A model generated the notes under the pieces. It saw nothing but the letters and a program-made list of their open reading frames with translations. It was not told the origin of the DNA and searched no databases. DNA of 64,000 nt from NCBI GenBank assembly GCA_002633005.1, contig NMRA01000105.1, forward strand, positions 184,001-248,000. Direction: 5' to 3'. This document shows, piece by piece, positions 1-13,678 of this stretch. Each line of letters opens with the position of its first letter. Within the stretch, counting starts at the first letter, position 1. A program made the position numbers and the translations under genes. Origin of the DNA: Phoronis australis (taxonomy: Eukaryota; Phoronida; Phoronidae).

Positions 1-775
1 TTGGTGCCCGGTCAATTACCTTTTTTGCCGGCATTAAAAGCTAGTAACGCAGTGGTTTATTCATTGCTTCTCAAAACATTTGCACTCATGAGCACTCCAA
101 GGCATTACAAATTGTATCTAATGAGACAAACTTTGTTTCAGTTTCATATAAGCATTGGTTAGGATGAGAATAATTCATTTTGAAACAGAACCCACAATAA
201 TAAACGTCTACATGGCAACTCGCCCCCCGTCAATCCCGACTTAGTCAAAAGCTCACGGGTCGGATCGTTAGGTTTCACAGGCTATCAGTTTGAACCGGAA
301 TACACTGATCAAGGAATACTAGAGAGGCGCCGTGAACATACACAGGCAACGGAACTTATGGATAGTTCTTTGGTAAGCCGCAATTCGTCAGAGAAATCAC
401 TGTCAACAAAATGCTGGCCACAGACACGGAGATGTTTCACGGCCTCAATACTTGCTATTAACAGCCTACCTTTCATTTTTCACTACCGCGAGCCACTTCC
501 TAACCATTTCGGGCTCTCGAGGAAGCCAAAAAAAACGATATACCCGCTTTCTTCGGAGCTTCATAGTTCGGACAAGCGGGAACGATGCACCGCAATGTAG
601 CGGCATTCACTCTGCATATGAACCACTGACGTCGCTGCGTCGTTTCTCACCTTCCTCACAGGTTAACGAGACACCTCTCAGCAAGGTGAGGTCGACCGTA
701 TAAGAGGCGATGTGGATTTAGACCGATTAAGACAGTAAAAAAGGCTAATTAAATCGGGTGGCATTCTCCTTTTAA
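1..775 (-). mobile_element. THAP-domain, TTAA-type DNA transposon, copy 1 (cut by window edge)
   Basis: Reverse-complement copy of the element at 31359-32868; similarity runs from the window start to 771. Its terminal repeat GGGTGGCATTCTCCT lies at 756-770 and is followed by TTAA at 772-775 after one extra T. The other end is outside the window. Seen: the shared sequence, the terminal repeat and TTAA. Known: TTAA target sites occur in the piggyBac and Kolobok superfamilies, and THAP-type DNA-binding domains occur in several transposase groups. Inference: a Kolobok-like family. No transposase catalytic region is visible in the part present. Confidence 0.7.
366..600 (-). pseudogene. THAP zinc-finger coding remnant in transposon copy 1
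   Basis: Read on the minus strand from about 600 down to 366, this encodes a degraded THAP (C2CH) DNA-binding domain. Frame by frame it shows the start of the finger with a damaged first cysteine pair, a segment LPREPEMVRKWLAVVKNE, and then VCGQHFVDSDF, which carries the C-x2-H half of the finger. Stop codons and a frameshift interrupt it between these blocks. Copy 2 keeps the first cysteine pair (CIVPAC) but is broken elsewhere, so the two copies complement each other as evidence for the domain. It is not expected to give a functional protein. Confidence 0.6.
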
Positions 776-3128
776 GTTTCCAAAACTGACGTGATTTTCA
801 AACAGAACAGAAATGCTATGCATTATCTGTCTTCAAGAGAACAGTGTTATGGCTGAAAACACATGTGTGGAATTATTGCTGGATGTCTTCTTAAAGTTCC
901 CAACTTTGACCAGAGCTTTAAAACAACAGAATTCGTTGTGTTTCGTAATTTCAATAATGCTTCCCATAGTCTCCAAGACATTTACTGAAACGAAGACAGT
1001 GAGTTTATTACGAATGCTTCACATAACAAAACATTCCTTGTTGCAGACCAGTGATTTTATACTGTATGCTTGGCTCTGCAATATACCGAGTGGGTGAAAG
1101 CTCCTCCAACTGAGGCTAGACTGCAACTCAGAGGGTTGCAGGCTGGGTTCAATTCTGCACTGAGGTTGATATCAGAAATTCATTTCTCTCACTGATAATA
1201 TCATTTGACACAATGGGACACCAAAGGAGTGAATTACCTTTCTTATAACAGGAAATAAATCATCAGCCCCCCCCCCATGGGTTGCCAGCAGAGGAATGTT
1301 CTCCCTAAGACAGATGAAGGTCCAACAGAGAGGACATGCTGGCAACATGGAAACAGGCAATAAATTGGTGGTGTTCAGGAAATTGGTGAGTAAATTTGTG
1401 GTTTCCTCAATAGTTGGATTTATCACTAAATAGTCTAGACTACAGACACCAAGACTCAAGTGCAACTAGTACCAACCAACACCTAAGCAACCTGGTTCAC
1501 AAGAACCCCCCCCCCCAAGTCAAAAATCAGAATTTAAACATTTGTCAAAATGTTGGACTTTTGTCTAGATAGCTGAAATTATCCATACAATGTTAAAACT
1601 TGATCGGGCACCTAAGGTCACTCCAGGTTTAGAAAACGTGAAACATTCAAATAAAATGTGGGGCACCACATCAACAGAAAATGAATTTGACTACTTTGAG
1701 CATACCTTATCCGTCCAAATTAAACATTGAGGGCTTCGGAGAACCTAAGCATCCAAGGGACACGTATGTTTGTAAAAGTTTGCACCTGTCACTATAAAAA
1801 TTCCACGGGCCCTGACACAAAACAAGAACACTCAACAGTCATTAGTATTTAGCCCACTTTTATGAAATAGGGAACCAGTAACAGAAATCTTTGACACCTT
1901 ACACCATAGCTGGAAGTCAAGTGCCTCACGTTTTTCAAAGAAACGTTTGTTGATCATCCCAAGATCGCAGACACATTTAAGCTGACAATGTACAATAATA
2001 AAAAACATTGGCCATTTAAAACAGAATTTAGTTGAAAGCACGAAACATTCCATTCACTGGATAAAGCTGATTACTTCATGATACAGAACAATGAGAAGGA
2101 TTCCAAACAATTTCGATTAAGATTTGCCCACGGCCATGTCGCCTTTGATAACGTGAGTGATGTCTTCTCTGGTCGCAGCCAGTACTCTCACAGCCATAGT
2201 AAACAGAAATTCCTACATTCCCACATCCAAAAATCATCTCACTTCTCTTGTGGAGGTAGAAAAAATGCACTTGAGTTGCTGACCTAGGTTTCACCTCCAA
2301 GCCAGAGTTGTGACATTAACGTTCTCGCTCAGCTTTTAAAAATTTTTTCCACTATGCAACAACAAAACTTTATTCCCTTCAGAATGAAAAAATTCCGAGA
2401 ACTAATTTTTGTGTAAAACATGGATTACTATGACGGCAGGGTTAAACTGTGAGGCAAGTGTGAAGCATTGTGGGTAAATACACCAGAATCAGAGAGGGCC
2501 CTGCTGTATATTGCAGGAAGCAGATGTTGAAAGGTTGGTCACACGCATTGCGTGGGAGGACGAACATTGTCCAACTAAACGGACACAGCTGTTGTTGCAT
2601 GCTGCATCCCATGCAAATTGAATTGATGATGCACTTTCACAAAACAATGATACCAGGTCACATGGAATCCATGACCTCAGCTGCCACCTTGTATTATGGG
2701 AGGGAATTTAGCACTCCACTGTAGGTGGTTTTAGGGTACACTTTCACTGATACGAAAAGAACTGGGTTGCCTACAATTAGGCTACAAGTATCCTGCAAAT
2801 GGCGAGATCATAAAAGTCTCCACGTATGAACAAACCAAGCGACTGATCTCACTAGTTTTCACCGAGTTGTGCCAACAGTTCCTGTAACTTCCAAATACAG
2901 AAATACAATGAGCGTCATCTCAAGTGGCAGCTTTCATGTGGAAGGCAGATGTGCTAGAGAAATTGAAAGCGAAGATTAATTAATGTGTAACGAACAAACA
3001 GAGCTTCATGCAATCTGATCAAAAACAATACTGTGAAGGTCATCCAAAGGTCGTCCACACGATTGATATGGAAAAGGGCATCTGCTGTGAATCTCAGGGA
3101 ATTGGAATAATATTACAGATCAATTATA
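776..3128. other. Gene-free spacer
   Basis: No gene recognised. It contains short poly-C runs near 1268 and 1506. At 1100-1160 a stretch has a tRNA B-box-like GGTTCAATTCT but no clear cloverleaf. Open frames near 1832-2300 on both strands show no recognisable domain. Confidence 0.4.
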
Positions 3129-3176
3129 AGGGTGAGAAAATAAGAGGGTGAGAAAATAAGAGGGTGAGAAAATAAG
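3129..3176. repeat. 16-bp tandem repeat, 3 units
   Basis: AGGGTGAGAAAATAAG is repeated three times head to tail without change. Confidence 0.9.
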
Positions 3177-6100
3177 AGTTGGATCTGTGTGGAGGTACCA
3201 ATGTCATTTTTGTGGCTCTCATATGTGGACATGTGTAAAGCAAAATGCGACTGAAAGATCATGTCGCCACCTGTTGGTGCATACTTAAGGTTGGCAAAAT
3301 GCCCAGACCTGTCAACAACATCCTACATAATCTTCGTACGTCACACCTCTTGACTAGTTGAAAAAAATTGTTTTCACTTTTACATTTAAAATGCTGCCAC
3401 TTCCTACGTGAGGTAAAAATGCAACAAGAAGTCATTGATTCCACAAAACTGGTCACGCATTTATTTACACAAAACATGTCACATTACTTCAACCCACCCA
3501 CTACTGTTCAGCGAAGTAGAGAACACTCCCTTGTCAACTGTACCAGATCATGTTAAAAGTAATTGATCATCAGACTCCATATTGATTTAAACTCCAGTGA
3601 CAGTTCAGCCCTTAAATAAGTTTGACAACTTATCCAAGGCAAACAGTGGGCAGTTTACGTCACGACACAATTTAAATTTAATGCGGCAGTGGTTCATTTT
3701 TCCCGGAAAGAATAACGACATTGTTTTTTTTCTATTTTAAAAGGATGACTGCCTTGCTTCAAATGTTCAAATTTGATAAGTTTCGTTTCATAGCAAAAAA
3801 ATTCCAATTGCCCACAATACAGTCAGCTAAGTACCACGCAGGTGAAGAATTTCAGTAATCACTGCAAACAACTGTCACACTGACACAAAGTTAACCTTGA
3901 TTCTGAGAACCAATTCCCTCTGAGCCGAGTCTAAACAAAAGTGACTGCTTACAAAAAGTATGCCAACAATTCTTTTGTTATAGAGTTTATAACAATACAA
4001 AGGAACTGCCATAGATATTTGTTTACAAACAAAAATTTGTGGTAACAAGGTCAACAAAGAACAGAGAGGCTGGTCACAAAGTGGCTGGCAATAACAGACA
4101 CAAGTGATTGTAACCAGTGGTGAAGTGGTGACAGATGGAACACAGAGTACCAGGCTCTATGACCATGAATTTTGGAAACACCTGATAAGGCAACAAAAAC
4201 AATGGCGCAAAAGTTGGCAAAAGATTGTGTATAGTTCCTTATAATGTCAAACAAATAGTGTTTCACGTACATTTCTATTACTATTTCAATAAACTTTTGA
4301 GCAAAAATCAAAACCCTGTAACCTATAAAACATCAAAAAATTATTATATTTGTTGGAAAAAAAACGGCTCCAGAACCTCTTTTATTTTAGTCAAGATATT
4401 GAAGATTGGGTAACGTGGCGCATGGAAATGCGTTCGTGACTGCAACACAAACGGTATGCTTTTAGAATCATTAGATGGCACAGAATGCCGGGTGTCAAAT
4501 CGTCCAAAAATGAAGTGGGAAGGAATCGTCATCTCTAGTACAATTTTTATGAAACTCTGTCAAAGAACTCCACATATACAGAGGCAAATGTGAAAAAAAC
4601 TGCCATTAGGAGGCATAGTGGCAGCCGAAGTCATCCATCTGTTGTTAAATTATTGGGACTAGTTGAAGTACACTAGCAAAATTTCCAAACAATCTTGCGA
4701 GGGGTTTAGGAAATACAGCCCCACATTCAAAAGATCAAAAAAAATCCCATTAGGGGCACAAAAGAAGTTGGACATATCTGAAAATCCATGTCAGGTTTGC
4801 TCTTGTCAGTAGGAATTTTCATAGTAATCCTTTGAGCGGTTTGCCAGATAGAGGTAGATGACAAAACACAGATTCAAAATTAAGAAAATGGCCTCTGTGT
4901 ATGTAAGTGGCACAAAATATGTGGAATCCATCACAAAATGGAAAGGTGCTGTGTTCTTTATTATCAGCACTTGTGAATAAAGTGGAAAAACAAAATTTCA
5001 GTAGTCCGCAAAATTATGATATTGTGTCCTAAATTGGTGAGATTTTAGACCGTAACTTAATTACCTTAAGGATTACCATAGTAACAAACTGTGTCAGGCT
5101 TACAAACAACACTTCGTGAAAATTAAAACAAAATTTATCTATCAATTGTCATATCTAGAAAAAAATTGCTAAACTCGAAACAATTAGCCAAATTTTAGGC
5201 CTTAAAATGATTTTTCTTGATAAAGAAACATTTTGATGAAAAAAACAGGCCTTGATTATCTTTGTCAGAGGGGTGCCTGTGTAAGACCATGTTCAAGATG
5301 AATATTTACTATTCTGTAAACAATACGAACCTGTAACCAAGGGCAACGAGGAGAAGTGTCTACCAAACAGCAGACAAAAAGATTCAGAATTTGTGAAGAA
5401 AATAGAATTTATGAATTTTGATGAGAGAAGAAAGTCTTCAATAATAGGATTTTGCAAAATGTTCAGCATAGAAGACAGCAAAATCTAAACTGTTTTGGTT
5501 CAAATTATGAAAAACTGGGTGATAGGTCTCTATCCCGTGGTGCAGCAGACGACCTCTATAAAAGTACGACCATAAATTGAGAGCAGGTAAAAAGGTAGAG
5601 CCTGAAAAAGTATAAATTGCTTTGAACTTGCCCCGGCAAATGGCGTTTTAATTGGTCATTATGTGTAGCCTAGTTTATGCAGACATATAGAACACAGATA
5701 CCCAGAACTATCTATCAGACTGATATGAGATGGCAGATGTCAACTAATGCCCCATTTATACAGTTCAGCAAAGTAGAGGTATAACAGACAACAGAAGAAG
5801 TATTAACTTTGACACAAGTTTAGTAGACAATGGTAATGATCAATTGTACAAAAACAGGTGGTCTTTCTTTTCAAAATAAACACAGGGGCCAGAAAAAATC
5901 TGTTTGGAGATTATTGCTGTGTAGGATAGACTTCTTTAAGTTATTAGCTTTGACCAGCACTGTAAAATTAGAACATCAATGATATGCACAATTTCTGTAA
6001 GTTAGATGTAAACCCAGTGATTTTGTTGTATGGAATTATTATATTTGTCTGACTGAGACCAGAACTGTAAAACAGCATAATCTGTTATCATTGAGATTTT

Positions 6101-6399
6101 ATTAAAAAACACCAATTAACGATTAAGGGCTTATAGGAATGTGGTTGAATTAACTGAAATCGACGTCGGTAAACTTGTCAGTACCCTGCCTACTTTTAGC
6201 TCTCCTAGCACAGCGTCAAACTATTACTGCCGAAGTCGTGGCATGGAACCCATCCTGGTGCTAATCTCGTGTACACAACATGATCAGCAATAATTTCACT
6301 TTGAAGGGAAATTTTAACAATGACAAAAGTTTTGTAAACATTTTTAAAAATCAATTTCGACAGCAACAATTGGTAACAGCCACCTGAAGATAGCCCGCA
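3177..6399. other. AT-rich gene-free spacer with dispersed-repeat fragments
   Basis: No gene recognised. Around 4590-4730 it carries a fragment of a dispersed family (core GCCATTAGGAGGCATAGTGG, then GAGGGGTTTAGGAAATACAG) that resembles modules at 48880-49490. The rest is AT-rich with only short chance open frames. Confidence 0.4.
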
Positions 6400-6452
6400 T
6401 TTGAGAACCAGTTGTCTATATTTAATAACTAGCATCAAACTGGTTCCTCAAA
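6400..6452. repeat. Short hairpin repeat, copy 1
   Basis: TTGAGAACCAGTT and AACTGGTTCCTCAAA form inverted arms around an AT-rich loop of about 25 bp. The same hairpin, with GCATCAAACTGGTTC in the same place, recurs at 55723-55774, so it is a small dispersed element and not a chance palindrome. Confidence 0.7.
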
Positions 6453-7264
6453 CCCAAGACCTCTATAAGTGACTATTGCCAGCATAAACAAAAAAGCAGG
6501 GTACATAATTCTTTTCAAAATTTTTTACACATTGCTTCATGCATACACTAATGCACAACTAGAACAGTAGGCCACCAGATTTTCAAACATGTAGACCACT
6601 ACATAGAAATGGTTTCAGGCAAGCAAAAATCTTTTTCTCAAAGTTTTTAGGGCAATTAGTATAATTTTGAAATAGATAAAAGAATGTGACAAATACAACT
6701 GCTCCAAATGATAGTGTATTTTCAAAATAAACCCTTTTCTAAAATGAAAAATAAAAAACTATGACTTTTTTTAAATTGGGAAAAATTCTCTACTTTTTAG
6801 TCTTTGGTAATTGACATTAATTAACATTAAAGATGATAGTGCTGTTTCCTGTCCCCTTTTAAATGGAAACCCTTGCTGACACTTCTAACAATTAAAGGGT
6901 AGATGACAGATATCCACTATATCTATTTTCTTTTCTGAAACCAGTTAATGATGGATCACAGACACTGGCAGAGTGCACTAGAAATAAACAGAACACAACA
7001 GGGCTATTATGACCAGAGTGAACCTTATAAACAGTTTCTAACAGTTTCTCACAAAAAGAGTCAAACAACAGGCTGTGTTGGCTTATAAATATTTTATAAA
7101 TACTTAAACATTTAAACAACTCCCATGCATGAACCAGTGATGCACTCCTTATGGACAAACAGTGGAAATCAACAGGCGATAGGGAAGTACAGTAGTTTAG
7201 GCATGTTATTGATACCTTTGTTCAACTGCATTAATGCATCTTTCTTTTTGGGTCAACTTTACTA

Positions 7265-7575
7265 AAAAGACTTGGTCATGTAACCCAATTACTGACAGAT
7301 TGGTATAAAGTTAAAAATCAAAATCTACAGGTTTTGACAAAATTTTACAACAAGCATGGTCACAGGACCCAATTAATGAGATTCTTATAAAGTTAAGAAT
7401 CCAAATCTGCAGGTTTCGGCAAAATTTTGCTAATAAGACATGGTCACGTAACTCAATTAATGATAGATTCTCATAAAGTTAAAGATCAAAATCTACAGGT
7501 TTTGGCTAAATCTTAATAAATAGACACAATCACGTGATTCAGTTAATCATAGATTGGTATCAAGTCAAAAATCAG
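7265..7575. repeat. Degenerate tandem repeat, about 85 bp x 4
   Basis: Landmarks GGTCATGTAACCC, GGTCACAGGACCC, GGTCACGTAACTC and AATCACGTGATTC recur at about 83-87 bp spacing. Each is followed by AATTAATGATAGATT-like and AAAATCTACAGGTTTTG-like blocks. Single related units appear near 33130-33200 and 51670-51745. Confidence 0.75.
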
Positions 7576-9816
7576 AATTAATAGTTTTGTCGCTATTTAG
7601 GTGCAAATACACGCTCATGAGCGTCCAACAACAAAACCACATTACCATAGTGACCATCTGATACGGCTTCATAAGCTAATTTATAAAATATACTAGATTA
7701 AAGTTTCTGATTTATAAAAATTCAAGTTTTGAAAATCAATTTTTCATGATAAGTTACAAACTACAATGAGTAGAAACTTGTGAAGGGAACTCACAAAATC
7801 AAGATTTTGGTTCTTCTAAATTAATAGCAGACTATAGCTACATGTAGCAAAGACATGTAGGCCTTTCACATAAGGAACTTAGAACCCTGGACTAACATTC
7901 TATCTCGACCACAAGAATTTTAGACCCAATGCAAGAGGTGATTTAGACCAGTCTAAATTTTCATACGGTGCTTAGTTAGTATGCTCAAAAACACCATACT
8001 TGCAAGCGTACCAAAATTGGTCTGATTACGTAAGCGCGATGTGAAAGGTTTGGTCTACAGTATTTTGCTCGAGCATCCTAAATTATCTCCCCGTTTGAAA
8101 GGCGAGTGCGGAATTCTTCCCGCCATTTCGAGCACTCTCAACGTTGTAACGCTTTTACTGTCAACTCACTGTTCGCTGTACAATTTTAAACTCAAACCAA
8201 ACTACTGGGAGAGTAGCTATAGTCTACAAATTAAATACTGTATTCCGCACTTCACTGGCCAATGTCAAAGCACTTAATACAACTGACCCCACCAGAGCTG
8301 ATAAGTGAACAAGAAGAGTTCAAGTAACATGTTTGGCAGGAGTATTGGATTCCATGACCCAGATCAATTATCTAATTGGTCTAGCAATTAACAAGGCTGA
8401 ACGATAAGCCAGTCAGTTTGACACGCCCGCTCTGCGCATTTACACCATCTTAATAGACTAATTGCATCTTTTCAACAATGATTTGTGTAACAGAAAGAAG
8501 GAATTTCATACATACACCAGCACCTTAAGTTATGCTGAGAATTTATTTAAAAAATACAAGTAGAAAGAAAACTTGTAATTTTTTTAAACTGCTGTTATCC
8601 AAGGACTGTTTTGACGAGAAGGTTGCGCCTTTTTAATTTTAGCAGTTCACTTCGCAACTTGATTGAATTCTCTCGCAGTCTTAAAATTTGTTAGCCACCT
8701 AATGATTGCAACATTAATATCCCATAATAGTGCAAAACCAGCTCTTACTTGCACTACACTACATTAAAATTAGCACAAATATTAAGATTTCATCAAAAGT
8801 ACAGGAAATGAACACTTTGATTTCCTCGATTTTCTACGGAAGTGGATCACCCTGTGTCAGTGAAGCGGGCCACTGCTAAAATAGATATCGGAAATACCAG
8901 TCTTCTCCATCAGAAACACCAAGTGGGGATTTTCCAAGCCTCAGATTTCCCCTCGGAGGTAAACATTTTTGGGATACCCATAAGTCATTCCTCACAGACA
9001 GTATATTACAGGACCACAGGCTAACAATAACCAAAAAGAATGGTTCTGGCAGTTAATATCATTTACTGTCAATTATATTTTCTGTAACAAAAATTTAAAA
9101 ATGACATAAATGCAGTAAAAACTGGTGCAATTTTGTCTCTAGCTCAGTTGAGACACTTAAGCTATTTTTCTTAAGGATATGATTTTAATTCTCAAGTGTA
9201 CTTGTATAAAATTCAAGCAGTGGCACGGGATCCGGTTTGACTTTGTTGGTCACCGTTATAAACCTTAAAGCACTGTCTTGAGTTGTTCATGGTTTTGACG
9301 TTCTTGTTGGCTAATAAAATCAAAAATCATATCGTGGTAGAATATCATGAAACCGATTTTATGAGAGTAAAAGCCTAGTTCAAATTTCGTTTTTAAACCA
9401 CTAAAAAAGGCAATCAGCAGCATTAAACACAGCATCAGTCAAGCCTAGCATACTGCAGTAAGACGTTTAACTTCCTTCAACCAACTCTTTGATAACTGAA
9501 TCAGAGCACAACAAAGTTTGCTTAAAAACAATCAAGGCCTTCAGAAGGACAAGTGGTCTGGCCCAGACCTCAAAGGTTAATAACCATTGGGGTGAGGCTC
9601 TCATTCATTAGTTATTTACACAACTGAGTGTCTTTGTTTAACAGAGGTTAATTCAAGAGGCTATTGTGTCTGTTCAGACACAAGAAGGGTAATAAAACAG
9701 AATGTCAATAAATACTTAATCAGTTTGTGTTTGTGGCTGGCTTGACTTGGCCCACTACCTGGTATGAACGAGCAGAGAGCTGCTGTTAATGCCAAGATGG
9801 AGTAAGGTGCATTCAT
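7576..9816. other. Gene-free spacer
   Basis: I see no gene, RNA gene or complete element here. Open frames at 8041-8277 and 8842-9024 have no recognisable domain. Confidence 0.35.
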
Positions 9817-10066
9817 TCATGGTAGCCTGATGCCATGCAGACAGTACCACTGTTTCATTCATGGTAGCTTGATGCCATGTAGACAATACCACCATCTCAT
9901 TCATGGTAGCCTGATGCCACCTAGACAGTACCACCATCTCATTCATGGTAGCCTGATGCCATGTAGAAAGTACCACTGTCTCATTCATGGTAGCCTGATG
10001 CCATGTAGACAGTACCAGCGTCTCATTCATGGTAGCCTGATGCCATGTAGATAGTACCACCGTCTC
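9817..10066. repeat. 42-bp minisatellite, about 6 units
   Basis: Unit ATTCATGGTAGCCTGATGCC plus 22 more bases ending in GTAGACAGTACCACCATCTC is repeated about six times with a few substitutions per unit. Because 42 is a multiple of 3, frames on both strands stay open through the array (minus 9755-10123, plus 9830-10054). This follows from the period and is not evidence of a gene. Confidence 0.92.
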
Positions 10067-11242
10067 AACGGGTAGTAGAGACGGTGGAACTCCCACAATC
10101 CCTCCACATGGCGATTTGGGCAACTGAATAAAGGATTGTTCGGAAAAAAAATTGATTAACGGAGTACTTGATCGAGTTTGGAAGAATTAAAGACATCAAA
10201 GTCCTCCTAAGGTCTCCCTCTCATGCACAAAAGGCATTTAAAGCAACAGGATGTTTTAATCAGTGTGTGGCGTTATTCACCGACAAGTTTCAAGCCGGAG
10301 GGCCTGTGAGATGGCCACCATCTCTATTGTCAGTTAATACAGTGGTTCTGTCGAGATGCTATGACGAAATAAGAATAGCATTTTCCCAAAACAAACCTCC
10401 CTATAATATTGCAGTTATGAGAAACCTTCAATGTTGTGTCCACACAAAACAGACATTCTACAATTGCTTGCTCTGTGTGGAAACAATCTTCTAATGTTGT
10501 TCTCCCACAGAACAGACAACCTGTATTGTAGAATGTCCAGAACGTATGTACATCCATCATTGGTCCTTAAACCTAGACATGTAATGTGCTAGCCCAAGCA
10601 TCTTGTTACCTGATAGGTAGCACTTATAACTTGAACCAACTGCACTTGAAAATTCCGACAATGTTCCGATACGCTACCGCCAATGCACGAACCAAAATGA
10701 ACAAAAATGCTCTAGATAAGTTGAGTCGGAATTTGATGTTGAAGCATCACATTAGGTGTCCCAGATCTGGTATCATGGTGTCCATTAGTACATCTCTAGA
10801 CAATTCCCTGGACATACGGTAGTGCCATCAGACAATCATGGATGTTTGGGGTTACGTGACTAATACAGTCAGCAATGGTGGCCTAGTTGTAGTGTGCAAC
10901 TTTTACAGGGATCTCGTTCCACAAGTCCTCCATTTTGACATTAGGTCTTGACCTAAATATTTTCGAGGACCTTCATGAAATTTAGTCAATGCTGACGGCA
11001 CATAACAGTATGGGAGTCAACTATTGCCCGTGGAAACTATGTTGTTCAATATTCATGACCTCAAAAACCAACTTACCATCTTGATGACCACATGACTGTC
11101 CCTGATGCCTGCTGATGTGTCTGTATATTTTATGTCTTTTATTGTGAACAGTTTGAATGTGAGTGTCTTCGTGGTGCGGCTCAATCAGGAAGTTTCCACC
11201 AGAGTAGAACAGTCTGCCTCTCTAGAATAAAATGACACAAGA
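10067..11242. other. Gene-free spacer
   Basis: No gene recognised. A short inverted repeat (GACATTCTACAAT near 10453 and ATTGTAGAATGTC near 10527) sits in an open region at 10330-10560. Confidence 0.35.
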
Positions 11243-11497
11243 TTAAAAGGATGCTAAGCCCTGTTTTGATGAGCAAATCAATCCTAGTTCTCTCACCTGC
11301 TAATGCATCATTGGCATAAATGGAGGACTCAACTAAAAACTTATACTCCGCATGTCATAGATTGGACATTATGGTCCAACTGGTGGGTACCGTAGTCTTT
11401 TCCCACAGTTGCTGTATAATTCGCTAAAAGCGTACGACACGCTTCCCCATTTAGCGAACTTGTTGATAGGTCAAAACCAGGTTTGATATCCTTTTAA
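11243..11497 (+). mobile_element. TTAA-flanked MITE, family B, copy 1
   Basis: Begins TTAAAAGGATGCTAAGCCCTG and ends GGTTTGATATCCTTTTAA. The ends are inverted and both carry TTAA. It shares internal blocks (CACCTGCTAATGCATCATTGG, AGATTGGACATTATGGT) with copies at 51810-52158, 53529-53881 and 56698-57053. About 255 bp, so internally shorter than the others. It has no coding capacity, so it is a non-autonomous element. Confidence 0.8.
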
Positions 11498-13440
11498 CGA
11501 TTAATAGCAAAAGACTATATTTCAGAAGTTCCAAATGCTGAACCCGACTTTGGCAAATGAGATAGTAAAATAGAAAATAAACAAAATTTTTCACAAAGAT
11601 TGTGATAAAGAATCATGATCTTTGACTACACGTACAAAAAAGCTCCAAAGCTACGTATCCTTGCATTCTTTAACCATAATCCCAGAAAAAAATTAATTGG
11701 TGTCCCCAGAAAAGGTATGGTTGCAAGGCTGCATAATTTTTATCAAAGTTGATTTTGCGGATTAAAAAAATTGTGAAAACTTGTAAAATCTTGTCTACCT
11801 TATATTCACGTATTTCGGCTCATGTGCCTATGTCCAAAATAATGTTTTTCAAAATTTTTTTTTACTCAAGTGTTCCACACCTAAGCACATGTTTTGGATA
11901 TGGGTGTCCCTTGTACAGGGACACACCTAGCTGTGGAAACAGATTTGCATTGTTTTCTACAAAAAATGCAAAATAAATCTTGTCAGTATGAAACATTTAT
12001 ATGCGTTTTTAAGAGTTTGACGATGCATTTCCTAGATGATAACTCAGAAAAGATCATGGTCTGTTAGTGTTCACTAGTGACGTTTTTACCTAACTGGTAG
12101 GAATTACAGTCCACAGACCATATCAGTACCTAACTTGCTACTTGATCTTGACAGTCTTCATATTCATAAATGGATAAATCAAGTAAATGGTTACACCAAC
12201 CAAACCCCTGTGTGATGTTGAAACCGAATCAAAGGAATGTAGGATTTACTTAAACTGTCTAATTAACCTTCACAGTAAAACCTGTGAGAATGCCAACAGT
12301 TCGGAGCTGAAACAGGAACTACGTTATTAAAATTAAGTTGCAAATTAAACGCATGTAAGTGCAGTATATTGAGCCAGATTATGATGGACACCTACGTGCA
12401 GTTCTGCACTACATTCCACCAGCTATGAATAATAACAAATAATAAATGAGCTGAGCTTGTATCAGCATTATCAACATTATCAGTGTCACGCATGGCTTTG
12501 CTCAAATCGTTAGTGAAAAGGTAAAGGTGCCAAATTATGAATATTGGTGCAGCTTTGAATCTAGGGCAGGGAAATCCCCCATAGAAGTTCCTTTTTAAAA
12601 CGATGTCCCAAATCTTCATTTTTTGAAAGCCGAGATCATTGTTGTGCATGAAAATCGAAAACCTTGGACACAGTTCCCTAGGTCATAGACCGAAACACCA
12701 GTGTACAAAATTTCATACGAATTAACTCGCGCATAACAAATCGCACCTAAATGTTTTCAATACGGATTTGTCATATCAATGAGATCAACAGAAGTGTTCC
12801 CAAACAAATTATATATTTCGACCATAAATGATGTTTACAGAAATGTTATGCAATGGAAAATACAGGATCTCATACAATTTTAGTAATTACTGTAACTTAA
12901 TATGTTAAAATAGGTCATAAGTTTATTTTGTCTGAAACACTATACTTCCAAGGATATCTAAGAACGTTAACCCATTAAAGTCAAAACAAAACTTTTGCCT
13001 CTAACATAATTATGCAATTGTGGTATGCGCTGACAAAGAGGAATTTCAAAAAAGCATGTTCAGCATCACCCCATATACATCAACTGATAGTCCTGGCCTT
13101 ACATTGACACTGGTGTAATATTTTGCTATGACAGCCCTGTCAAAATAATGGTATTAGTCTAACAAAGACTCCAGTCAAAAATCAACTATGTGTATGATAA
13201 CCATTTCTGTATGACGGACATATTTTGTTATAAGGTTGAAAAGGGGATGAGTTTGGAGCGGTCTACATACTGTTCAAGACGAAGATGACGGTAGTTTTAA
13301 CAAACAGTTCACACATGTAGATCCATGCTTTTGAAAAGCAATGACGCGGGCAAAGTTGTGTTTCCCTAAGTAACTACCACAATTCTTTCTAAAACAATAG
13401 TTTACTGTGGGTCCAAAGCAAAGACAAACATTTTCATAGA
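11498..13440. other. Gene-free spacer
   Basis: No gene or complete element recognised in this AT-rich stretch. Confidence 0.35.
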
Positions 13441-13447
13441 AATGTAT

Positions 13448-13678
13448 AGCTAAGCGAGAGCAGAACTGAGAGTATGGTCAAGTGAGAGCAGAACTGAGAG
13501 TAGGCAAGCAAGAGCAGAACTGAGAGTAGGCAAGCAAGAGCAGAACTGAGAGTAGGCAAGCAAGAGCAGAACTGAGTAGTCAAGTGAGAGCAGAACTGAG
13601 AGTATAGTCAAGCAAAAGCAGAAGTGAGAGTATGGTCAAGCGAGAGTAGAACTCGGAGTATAGTCAAGTGAGAGCATA
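13448..13678. repeat. Minisatellite, about 28-33 bp x 8
   Basis: The core AGCAGAACTGAGAGTA, preceded by GTCAAGCGAGAG or GGCAAGCAAG variants, repeats about eight times. Unit length varies, mainly by presence or absence of TGGT/TAGT between units. Confidence 0.85.

Noticed and set aside
1100-1160. B-box-like GGTTCAATTCT
   Set aside because: No matching A-box at the right distance and no stem structure.
6205-6280. CHDFGSN on the minus strand as an ADAMTS zinc motif
   Set aside because: Lacks the HExxH helix and the following Gly-Asn-Asn-His pattern; chance.
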